Origin: Sphingomonadales bacterium
GTDB taxonomy: Bacteria > Pseudomonadota > Alphaproteobacteria > Sphingomonadales > Sphingomonadaceae
Direction of reading: 5' to 3'
Length of the DNA: 8,356 nt
Assembly: GCA_024636595.1 (NCBI GenBank)
Contig: JAGXGT010000117.1
Span: 1 to 8,356 of the forward strand
Shown here: positions 1 to 5,814 of the stretch, piece after piece
How positions within the stretch are numbered: the stretch's first letter is position 1
Layout: each line of letters opens with the position of its first letter
Notes under the pieces: model-generated
The model's database searches: none
What the model saw: the letters and a program-made list of their open reading frames with translations, nothing else
Told to the model about the DNA's origin: nothing
Position numbers and translations under genes: made by a program

Positions 1-1284
1 GAAAAGCAGGAATATTGGCGCAACCGGGTACGCGAGCATATCGAGAATCATCTGCGCCCGCGCGTCGCTGATTTCCACGAGGAAGAATCAACCGGCGAAC
101 GCTGGAAGGTCCTGCAAGTGGTCGAGGAAGAAAAGAAGAAGGCCAAGGAAGCCGGCATCTGGAACCTGTTCATGCCGCCAGCCAATCCCAATCTTACGCA
201 TATTGACGATGTGTTTGAATTTGAAGGCCCTGGCCTGACCAATCTGGAATATGCGCTGTGCGCCGAGGAAATGGGCCGCGTTGGCTTTTCCTCCGAAGTA
301 TTCAACTGTTCCGCGCCCGATACCGGCAATATGGAAGTGTTCCACCGCTACGGCACGCTGGAACAGAAGGAGCAATATCTGCGTCCGCTGATGAACGGTG
401 AAATCCGCTCGGCCTTCCTGATGACCGAACCCGCCGTTGCCTCTTCTGATGCAACCAATATCGAAACCGCGATTGTCCGGGATGGCGACGAATATGTCAT
501 CAACGGCCGCAAATGGTGGTCGTCCGGCCTCGGCGACCCGCGCTGCAAGATCGCGATTGTCATGGGCAAGACCACATTCGAGGGCAGCCGCTATACGCAG
601 CAGTCGCAAATCCTGATGCCGACCGATGCGCCCGGCGTGAACGTCATCCGTCACCTGCCCGTATTCGGCTATGACGATGCCCCGCATGGCCATATGGAAG
701 TCGAAATGAAGGACGTTCGCGTTCCTGCGGCCAATATCATCCTCGGCGAAGGGCGCGGTTTTGAAATCGCTCAGGGTCGCCTCGGACCCGGCCGTATCCA
801 TCACTGCATGCGGACCATCGGTGTCGCCGAAGAAGCGCTCGAAAAAATGGTCAAGCGCCTGCAATCGCGGATAGCTTTCGGCAAACGCCTCTCCGAACAT
901 AGCGTCTGGGATGAGCGGGTTGCTCGCGCCCGGATCGATATCGACATGAGCCGTTTGCTCTGCCTGAAAGCCGCAGACATGATGGACAAGGTCGGCAACA
1001 AATATGCCAAGGCCGAAATCGCGATGATCAAGGTTCAGGCACCAAATATGGCACTGAAGATCATCGACGATGCGATTCAGGCCCATGGCGGCGGCGGCGT
1101 CAGCAATGACTTCGGTCTCGCCAGTGCCTATGCGCACCAGCGCACCTTGCGTCTCGCCGATGGCCCGGATGAGGTGCACAACCGGACCATCGCCAAGATG
1201 GAATATGGCAAATATGCCGAAACCGCAGACGGCAGCAAGATGAAGGAAGATTTCTCATCCGGTGATCTGGCTGTTACCCGCTAG
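1..1284 (+). CDS. Acyl-CoA dehydrogenase, ACAD10/11-like (5' end cut by window edge)
   Basis: This is an FAD-dependent enzyme of the acyl-CoA dehydrogenase superfamily. The frame is open from base 1, and the first codons (EKQEYWRNRVREHIENHL) already read like the N-terminal helix of the family, so the true start lies a little upstream. A GTG at 118 is internal. The window encodes 427 residues. Visible landmarks, numbered by window codon, are MTEPAVASSDATN near 141-153 (flavin/substrate loop), KWWSSG at 171-176, RLGPGRIHHCMR at 260-271, FGKRL at 293-297, QAHGGGG at 360-366 and LADGPDEVHN at 385-394. The last motif is characteristic of the ACAD10/11 branch and places an Asp (387) where medium-chain enzymes have their catalytic Glu. 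It is the first visible gene of a four-gene operon with a matching kinase. Inferred role: handling a (phospho)hydroxyacyl-CoA rather than, or as well as, simple alpha,beta-dehydrogenation. Family assignment is firm; the substrate is unknown. Confidence 0.93.
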   Translation, partial: EKQEYWRNRVREHIENHLRPRVADFHEEESTGERWKVLQVVEEEKKKAKEAGIWNLFMPPANPNLTHIDDVFEFEGPGLTNLEYALCAEEMGRVGFSSEVFNCSAPDTGNMEVFHRYGTLEQKEQYLRPLMNGEIRSAFLMTEPAVASSDATNIETAIVRDGDEYVINGRKWWSSGLGDPRCKIAIVMGKTTFEGSRYTQQSQILMPTDAPGVNVIRHLPVFGYDDAPHGHMEVEMKDVRVPAANIILGEGRGFEIAQGRLGPGRIHHCMRTIGVAEEALEKMVKRLQSRIAFGKRLSEHSVWDERVARARIDIDMSRLLCLKAADMMDKVGNKYAKAEIAMIKVQAPNMALKIIDDAIQAHGGGGVSNDFGLASAYAHQRTLRLADGPDEVHNRTIAKMEYGKYAETADGSKMKEDFSSGDLAVTR

Positions 1285-1293
1285 GAGCAGATA

Positions 1294-2379
1294 ATGAAGG
1301 CAGCAGTACTGGTCGAAACGGGCAAACCGCTCGTTATCGAGGACGTTATGATCTCCAAACCAGGGCCGCATGAAGTGCTGATCCGGACGGCGGCCTGCGG
1401 GCTGTGCCATTCGGATCTGCATTTTATCGATGGCAGCTATCCGCATCCCCTGCCCGCCATTCCGGGGCATGAGGCGGCGGGGATCGTCGAGGCGATTGGC
1501 AGCGAAGTCCGCACCGTCGCGGTCGGCGATGCCGTGGTCTCCTGTCTGTCAGCCTATTGCGGGCATTGCGAATTCTGCGTGTCCGGGCGGATGTCGCTGT
1601 GCCTTGGTGCCGATACAAGGCGCGGTCCGGACGAAGCCCCGCGCATCACCCGGCCCGACGGGTCGACCGTGGGCCAGATGCTCAATCTCTCGGCGTTTGC
1701 CGAGCAGATGCTGATCCACGAACATGCCTGTGTGCGGATCGATCCGGATATGCCGCTGGACCGTGCCGCCGTCATCGGCTGCGCCGTAACCACCGGCGCG
1801 GGTACCATCTTCAATGCCTGCAAGCTGACACCCGGCGAAACTGTTGCGGTTGTCGGCTGTGGCGGTGTTGGGCTGGCAACGATCAATGCGGCCAAGATTG
1901 CCGGCGCTGGCCGGATCATCGCCGCCGACCCGATCAAGGAAAAACGCGATCTGGCGATAAAGCTGGGCGCGACCGATGTTATCGACGCGTCGGCGGATGA
2001 CGCGGCGGCCCAGATCATCGAACTCACCAAGGGCGGCGTCGATCATGCGGTCGAAGCGGTAGGACGTGCGGCATCGGGCGATCTGGCAGTCGGTTCGCTG
2101 AAGCGCGGTGGCACCGCAACCATCCTCGGCATGATGCCGCTCGATCACAAGGTTGGCCTGAGCGCGATGGACTTGCTTTCCGGCAAGAAATTGCAGGGCG
2201 TGCTGATGGGATCAAACCGTTTCCCGGTTGATATTCCGCGTCTGGTGGACTTCTATCTGCGCGGACTGCTCGATTTGGATAGCATTGTCGCAGAAACGAT
2301 TCCGCTAGAGCAGATCAACGACGGTTTCGAGAAAATGAAAAAAGGTGATGCGGCGCGGTCCGTGATTGTCTTTAACTAA
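1294..2379 (+). CDS. Zinc-dependent NAD alcohol dehydrogenase (MDR family)
   Basis: This 361-residue medium-chain dehydrogenase is full length for the family. It should oxidise a primary or secondary alcohol (or reduce the carbonyl) in the cytoplasm with NAD. Catalytic zinc ligands are readable as C38 (in CGLCHSD), H59-E60 (PGHE) and C163 (IGCAVTTG). The structural zinc lobe is C89, C92, C95 and C103. The Rossmann loop VGCGGVG is at 187-193, and an acidic D212 at the end of the next strand favours NAD over NADP. The ATG at 1294 sits 9 bases after the ACAD stop, and AGGAG at 1283-1287 overlaps that stop with a 6-base spacer, so the two genes are very probably co-translated. The overall type resembles the class III-like/benzyl or aryl alcohol dehydrogenases, but the substrate cannot be told from sequence. 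It lies between the ACAD and the kinase, which suggests it makes or removes an intermediate of the same pathway. Confidence 0.93.
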   Translation: MKAAVLVETGKPLVIEDVMISKPGPHEVLIRTAACGLCHSDLHFIDGSYPHPLPAIPGHEAAGIVEAIGSEVRTVAVGDAVVSCLSAYCGHCEFCVSGRMSLCLGADTRRGPDEAPRITRPDGSTVGQMLNLSAFAEQMLIHEHACVRIDPDMPLDRAAVIGCAVTTGAGTIFNACKLTPGETVAVVGCGGVGLATINAAKIAGAGRIIAADPIKEKRDLAIKLGATDVIDASADDAAAQIIELTKGGVDHAVEAVGRAASGDLAVGSLKRGGTATILGMMPLDHKVGLSAMDLLSGKKLQGVLMGSNRFPVDIPRLVDFYLRGLLDLDSIVAETIPLEQINDGFEKMKKGDAARSVIVFN

Positions 2380-2395
2380 AGGAAGAGGGACTTCC

Positions 2396-3457
2396 ATGAA
2401 TCCACAGGAAGATATGACCGGCACGATGGACGTGCCGGAGAAGGATAAACTCGACGAAGCGGCTCTGCAGACATGGATGGAAGCCAATGTCGAGGGCTTT
2501 GCCGGGCCGATCAGCCTGAGCAAGTTCAAGGGCGGCCAGTCCAACCCGACCTACAAGATTGATACGCCGACCACTTCCTATGTATTGCGCAAGAAACCGT
2601 TCGGCAAATTGCTGCCTTCGGCCCACGCGGTCGACCGTGAATTCCGGGTCATTGCTGGCCTTTACCCCGCCGGTTTCCCCGTCGCAAAACCCTATGGCCT
2701 GTGCGACGACGACAGCGTCATCGGCACGATGTTCTATATCATGGGCATGGCCGACGGCCGGACCTTCTGGGACGGTACGCTGCCGGACAGTAATCCGGAA
2801 GAACGCAGGGCCATCTATTTTGAGATGATCGACACGCTGGCGCTGCTGCACAGCTATGACCCGAACGAACTGGGGCTGGAAAAACACGGCAAACCCGGCA
2901 ATTATTGCGAGCGCCAGATTTCCCGCTGGACCCAGCAATATCGGCTTTCCGAGCTGCAGGAAATTCCCGAGATGGACAAGCTGATCGAATGGCTGACCAA
3001 GACCATCCCGGAACAGAAAAGCTTTGGCATCGTCCATGGCGACTACCGGCTCGACAATATGATTTTTGCCCATGAAGAACCCAAAGTCATCGCGGTGCTC
3101 GACTGGGAACTCTCGACCCTCGGCGATCCGATTGCCGATTTCGCTTATTGGCTGATGGCCTATGAAATGGAACCAGAAGGCCGGAGCGGCCTGAAGGGCG
3201 TTGACCTGGCGGCTCTGGGCATCCCATCTCGCGAAGAAGCCATTGCCCGCTATTGCGAAAAATCCGGTATGGCCGAGCTGCCGCCGATGGACTGGTATCT
3301 GGCCTATAATCTTTTCCGCATTGCTGCTATTCTGCAAGGCATTCAAAAGCGGGTTGCCGATGGTACGGCCAACAGCGCCGCCGCCGCCGAAATGTCGGAT
3401 CGGGTGACCCCCTTGGCACAAGCCGGTTGGGAAGCCGCAAAACGCGCAGGAGCGTAA
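2396..3457 (+). CDS. APH-fold kinase of the ACAD10/11 N-domain / LvaA type
   Basis: This 353-residue phosphotransferase has the aminoglycoside-phosphotransferase (APH) fold, related to the kinase domain of eukaryotic ACAD10/ACAD11. Seen directly: a glycine-rich loop FKGGQSNPTY (44-53), VLRKKP (63-68) with the likely ATP-binding basic residue, the helix motif HAVDREFRV (77-85) with E82, the catalytic loop HGDYRLDN (H214, D216, N221) and the metal-binding LDWELSTLGDP (D236, E238). Members of this subfamily are not antibiotic-resistance enzymes. The characterised relative LvaA of Pseudomonas putida phosphorylates 4-hydroxyacyl-CoA, and that is the best model here. ATG 2396 is chosen because AAGGAAGAGGGA (2379-2390) precedes it by 5 bases. 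The frame extends back to a TTG at 2366, but that lies inside the ADH gene before this Shine-Dalgarno. The neighbouring ACAD gene supports a joint reaction sequence. Confidence 0.92.
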   Translation: MNPQEDMTGTMDVPEKDKLDEAALQTWMEANVEGFAGPISLSKFKGGQSNPTYKIDTPTTSYVLRKKPFGKLLPSAHAVDREFRVIAGLYPAGFPVAKPYGLCDDDSVIGTMFYIMGMADGRTFWDGTLPDSNPEERRAIYFEMIDTLALLHSYDPNELGLEKHGKPGNYCERQISRWTQQYRLSELQEIPEMDKLIEWLTKTIPEQKSFGIVHGDYRLDNMIFAHEEPKVIAVLDWELSTLGDPIADFAYWLMAYEMEPEGRSGLKGVDLAALGIPSREEAIARYCEKSGMAELPPMDWYLAYNLFRIAAILQGIQKRVADGTANSAAAAEMSDRVTPLAQAGWEAAKRAGA

Positions 3458-3458
3458 T

Positions 3459-4250
3459 ATGGACCTCAAGGACAAAGTCGCGATCATCACTGGCGCCGGT
3501 AGCGGCATAGGCCGCGCGGCCGCCCTGCTCTTCGCAGAGCATGGCGCAAAAGTCATCGCCAGCGATGTCACCGATGCTGTCGAGGACACCGCGAAAGGCT
3601 CCGAAGGCAATATCATCGCGATCAAGGCGGATGCCGGATCGGAAGGCGATGTCGAAATGCTGGTGGATGCGGCAGAACAGCGCTTTGGCGATCTGCATGT
3701 CTTCTTTGCCAATGCCGGTATTGGCGGTGGCTTTGAGGGAATTTTCGACAGCAGCGTGGCCGAATGGCAGGAAGTGCTGCGAGTCAATCTGATCGGACCG
3801 TTCCTCGCGGCCAAATATGCCGGCAAGGTGATTGCGGAGAGCAAGCATGGCGGCTCTATCATCTGCACCGCCAGCGTCGCGGGCATCAGATCCGGCGCGG
3901 GCGGGCCCGCCTATTCGGCGTCCAAGGCAGGAGTGATCAATCTGGTCAAGGTTGCAGCCCAACAATTTGCGACGTCGAATGTCCGCTGCAACGCGATTTG
4001 CCCCGGGATTACCGAAACCGGCATGACGCAATTCATTTATGACAAGGCCCGTGAAAAGGGCAAGGAAGACCGGCTCGGCTATCTCAACCCGCTGCGCCGC
4101 GGTGCGTCGCCCATGGAAATGGCAGAGGTCGCTTTGTTTCTGGCCTCCGATCGCTCATCCTATGTCAACGGGCAAGCGATTGCCGTTGACGGCGGCCTGA
4201 GCGCATCGCACCCGGTTACCCGGCAGGAATTTGGTCGGACCGCAGTCTAG
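3459..4250 (+). CDS. Short-chain dehydrogenase/reductase (SDR), classical type
   Basis: This 263-residue classical SDR is complete. It should interconvert a hydroxyl and a keto group with a nicotinamide cofactor in the cytoplasm. The cofactor loop TGAGSGIG is at 11-18, D36 at the end of the second strand suggests NAD, and NAG is at 85-87. The active-site tetrad is N110, S139, Y152 and K156 (YSASK), followed by CPG at 181-183 and the usual C-terminal NGQAIAVDGG at 237-246. The ATG starts one base after the kinase stop, and AGGAG (3448-3452) lies inside the kinase gene with a 6-base spacer, so translation is probably coupled. In the lva pathway an SDR supplies the ketone/hydroxyl step beside a kinase and an ACAD-like enzyme, so a hydroxyacyl-CoA or ketoacyl-CoA substrate is a reasonable guess. 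SDR substrate cannot be read from sequence. Confidence 0.93.
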   Translation: MDLKDKVAIITGAGSGIGRAAALLFAEHGAKVIASDVTDAVEDTAKGSEGNIIAIKADAGSEGDVEMLVDAAEQRFGDLHVFFANAGIGGGFEGIFDSSVAEWQEVLRVNLIGPFLAAKYAGKVIAESKHGGSIICTASVAGIRSGAGGPAYSASKAGVINLVKVAAQQFATSNVRCNAICPGITETGMTQFIYDKAREKGKEDRLGYLNPLRRGASPMEMAEVALFLASDRSSYVNGQAIAVDGGLSASHPVTRQEFGRTAV

Positions 4251-4259
4251 AATGGGGGC

Positions 4260-4889
4260 CTAGTTCGCGAAGGCGAGATCGCCCTCACCAATCTGGACGA
4301 AGTCCACCCGGCCATCGCGGGCTCCGCAGAGGAAGCTGCGCTGGTCGCTGTTCGAAAGTTCGCCGTCAACGCGCCAGCCTTCGCCGTCGCGGACAACCGA
4401 TTCGATGGCGGATACACGCGCATCGCGGCCAGCCTGCCGTTCAGCGGCATCGGAACAGACGTTGATCGCCGATTCCATATCACCGGTTCCTCTGTCGTAT
4501 CTATCATCGTCGCGCGTGTCGGCACGCCGATCATCATAGCGCACGTTTTCATTGCGATAGTCGCGGTCTTCATAGCGTCGGTCACGATTGTTTTTTGACG
4601 CCGCGCTGGCAATGGCAGCAATCCCGCCAATCACCAATATACCAGCCAGGACGTCGCCGCCGCTGATGCCATCGCGGTGGCGGCGATGTCCACGATAACC
4701 CCGATAGCCGCGATATTCGCCCCAGCCTTGTGCCGTATCATTGGCAGAATTCCAGCCGAGCGCACTCGCATCAATCGGCGTGGCAATAGCGGCTCCGCTA
4801 TGGATTGGCGCCGCCATCGCCGGCGAAAATCCTGAAAATACCAATGCGGTGGAAGCTACTAGAGCCGAAAATCTGGTCATACTGGTCAT
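4260..4889 (-). CDS. Exported small protein with glycine-rich hydrophobic segment (paralogue A)
   Basis: I do not know a function for this 209-residue protein. A signal peptide covers about residues 1-26 (hydrophobic core, then SPAMA before AP). It is followed by a Gly/Tyr/Arg stretch (YRGYRGYRG, 59-67), a 20-residue Gly/Ala/Ile hydrophobic segment (79-98, DVLAGILVIGGIAAIASAAS), a charged Asp/Arg/Tyr-rich linker (about 101-133) and a compact C-terminal part with C145 and C188 that could form a disulfide in the periplasm. The same order of parts, including both cysteines, is found in the next gene (5011-5568), so the two look like diverged tandem duplicates. ATG 4889 is chosen because AGGGG (4898-4902) lies 8 bases upstream. 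A TTG at 4907 extends the frame but has no better ribosome site, and a second ATG is at 4880. The hydrophobic segment could anchor it in a membrane. Confidence 0.8.
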   Translation of the reverse strand: MTSMTRFSALVASTALVFSGFSPAMAAPIHSGAAIATPIDASALGWNSANDTAQGWGEYRGYRGYRGHRRHRDGISGGDVLAGILVIGGIAAIASAASKNNRDRRYEDRDYRNENVRYDDRRADTRDDDRYDRGTGDMESAINVCSDAAERQAGRDARVSAIESVVRDGEGWRVDGELSNSDQRSFLCGARDGRVDFVQIGEGDLAFAN

Positions 4890-4953
4890 CCGAGATACCC
4901 CTATCAAGCGCAGATTTCATTCCTGAAAACCTGCAATGGCATGAATGGTAGTG

Positions 4954-4979
4954 GGTCCAGCCTGTCACCAGGCTGAACC
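4954..4979 (-). terminator. Hairpin between the two exported-protein genes, possible terminator
   Basis: A 7-bp stem (CAGCCTG 4958-4964 with CAGGCTG 4969-4975) has a 4-base loop. Beyond one mismatch it is extended by GGT/ACC (4954-4956 and 4977-4979). It lies about 30 bases downstream of the stop of the 5011-5568 gene on the minus strand. No run of U follows, so an intrinsic terminator is not certain. It could instead stabilise the 3' end of the upstream mRNA. The rest of the 121-base gap shows no clear promoter. Confidence 0.35.
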
Positions 4980-5010
4980 GTCATTAGTTGTTCAAATTCG
5001 GGCATCGCGA

Positions 5011-5568
5011 TTAGCGGCGGCTATAGTTGAGACCACTAAACTGGACATCGCTCACCCGGTTGCCTTCGATATAGCAGGTAAAATTGCCTTTGTCCGCGTA
5101 GCGAGATCTCTGATAGCGACCCCGGTTCTGTTCGACCAAAATCCTGCCTTTGACCCGATAGCCATAGCGTGTCCGGTCGATATCGCGGATGTCGGTGACG
5201 TTCGCCCGGCCATAATTACTCGCTCCACTTTCAGCAGCCCGGACGCAGCGATTCACTGCCTGGCGCTGACCGATCTGGCGATAACCATTGCCAAAACGGG
5301 ATTCCGAGTAACGATCATTTCCGTAACGGTCATTGCCGTAACGGTCGTTGCCGTAGCGGTCACCACGATAATCATTATCGCGATATCGGCGGTCCTTGTT
5401 GCCGGAACTCGCGATCGCTGCGATGGCACCAATAATTGCTACGCCGGCAATTACTTCGCCAGCACTCGGTCCGCCATTATGGCCTTCTCGGGCCATTGCG
5501 GGGGTTGCAGAAACGGCCATTGCAGCAGCAGCAGCGGTTCCAACAAGAGCTTTGTTTAACTTGTTCAT
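5011..5568 (-). CDS. Exported small protein with DRY pentapeptide repeats (paralogue B)
   Basis: This is a 185-residue protein of unknown function. A clear signal peptide (residues 1-26, Ala-rich core, ATPAMA before R27) is followed by a short Gly/Pro linker and a Gly/Ala/Ile hydrophobic segment (38-55, GEVIAGVAIIGAIAAIAS). Next come seven consecutive pentapeptides (58-92: KDRRY, RDNDY, RGDRY, three GNDRY, SESRF) and a C-terminal region with C108 and C165. The hydrophobic segment and the two-cysteine C-terminus align by eye with paralogue A (4260-4889), in the patterns AxNxC...AAE, YRV/WRV.G and F.C...RV. ATG 5568 is chosen because AAGGA (5577-5581) lies 8 bases upstream. A GTG at 5574 would leave almost no spacer. 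An opposite-strand frame covers this gene, but the signal peptide, ribosome site and paralogy all support the minus strand. A location in the periplasm or envelope is inferred. Confidence 0.82.
   Translation of the reverse strand: MNKLNKALVGTAAAAAMAVSATPAMAREGHNGGPSAGEVIAGVAIIGAIAAIASSGNKDRRYRDNDYRGDRYGNDRYGNDRYGNDRYSESRFGNGYRQIGQRQAVNRCVRAAESGASNYGRANVTDIRDIDRTRYGYRVKGRILVEQNRGRYQRSRYADKGNFTCYIEGNRVSDVQFSGLNYSRR
5293..5397 (-). repeat. Seven 15-bp tandem units coding for DRY-like pentapeptides
   Basis: Within the 5011-5568 gene, seven in-frame 15-bp units follow one another without a gap. The three central ones (5308-5322, 5323-5337, 5338-5352) differ at only a few bases and all encode GNDRY. 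The flanking units (5353-5367, 5368-5382, 5383-5397 and 5293-5307) are more diverged. The gradient from near-identical centre to worn edges suggests growth by slippage or unequal exchange. Confidence 0.85.
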
Positions 5569-5658
5569 GTCCACTTTCCTTTCACACTGCCCGAAACCAT
5601 TTCCCGAGCTTGCAAAGCCCTTCTAGGTGACTGGGCTTGAGTGGAGACTGAACTGACT

Positions 5659-5708
5659 CGACAGCTGCTGTTCATAAAAATAGATGTTTTTATGAACAGC
5701 AGCTGTCG
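5659..5708. repeat. Perfect 22-bp inverted repeat with 6-base loop
   Basis: The left arm 5659-5680 begins CGACAGCTGCTG and ends TTCATAAAAA. The right arm 5687-5708 is its exact reverse complement, separated by TAGATG (5681-5686). Pairing stops sharply at both outer ends. It lies 91 bases upstream of the 5011-5568 start codon and 94 bases downstream of the prolyl oligopeptidase stop, both genes being on the minus strand. The A/T pairs are next to the loop and no T-run follows on either strand, so it is not a standard intrinsic terminator. It could be an mRNA 3'-end stabiliser, an operator, or a small repeat element present elsewhere in the genome. Confidence 0.9.
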
Positions 5709-5795
5709 GAGCTGCGAATATCCGGGACTTTTCCGCCACCGCTGGCGTCATCCAGCAAGGACCGAATTGGCCGACTACGGTTATGTTCCCGCTGG

Positions 5796-5814
5796 CCGGG
5801 GGTTAGTTCCCCGG
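5796..5814 (-). other. Short GC-rich hairpin over the prolyl oligopeptidase stop codon
   Basis: CCGGGG (5796-5801) can pair with CCCCGG (5809-5814) around a 7-base loop that contains the stop codon of the peptidase gene. No T-run follows on the minus strand. It may help end or protect the transcript, but a 6-bp GC stem can also arise by chance. Confidence 0.3.

Noticed and set aside
118..120. GTG at 118 as the start of the acyl-CoA dehydrogenase
   Set aside because: The same frame is open upstream to base 1 and encodes a family-like N-terminal helix, and no Shine-Dalgarno precedes the GTG.
88..1179. Minus-strand open frame of 363 codons antisense to the acyl-CoA dehydrogenase
   Set aside because: The plus strand carries unmistakable ACAD motifs throughout. 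The antisense product resembles no family and is explained by codon bias.
2396..3457. Kinase as an aminoglycoside-resistance gene
   Set aside because: The motifs and operon partners match the ACAD10/11-type metabolic kinases, not the drug-modifying APH enzymes.
2372..3886. Long minus-strand open frame (504 codons) antisense to the kinase and SDR genes
   Set aside because: It spans two well-supported plus-strand genes with intact active-site motifs. Its translation shows no domain or ribosome site, and long antisense frames are common in GC-rich coding DNA.
4272..4283. GGCGA/TCGCC palindrome near the convergent gene ends as a terminator
   Set aside because: It is a 5-bp stem with a 2-base loop inside coding sequence and has no T-run, so it is not a credible terminator.
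4945..5559. Plus-strand open frame with a long Val/Ile/Thr-rich stretch that looks like membrane segments
   Set aside because: The hydrophobic stretch is simply the complement of the Asp/Arg/Tyr repeat codons of the minus-strand gene, which has a signal peptide, a ribosome site and a paralogue next door.
5615..5638. AAGCCC/GGGCTT inverted repeat upstream of the DRY-repeat gene
   Set aside because: It is only a 6-bp stem with a 12-base loop and no T-run, too weak to separate from chance.
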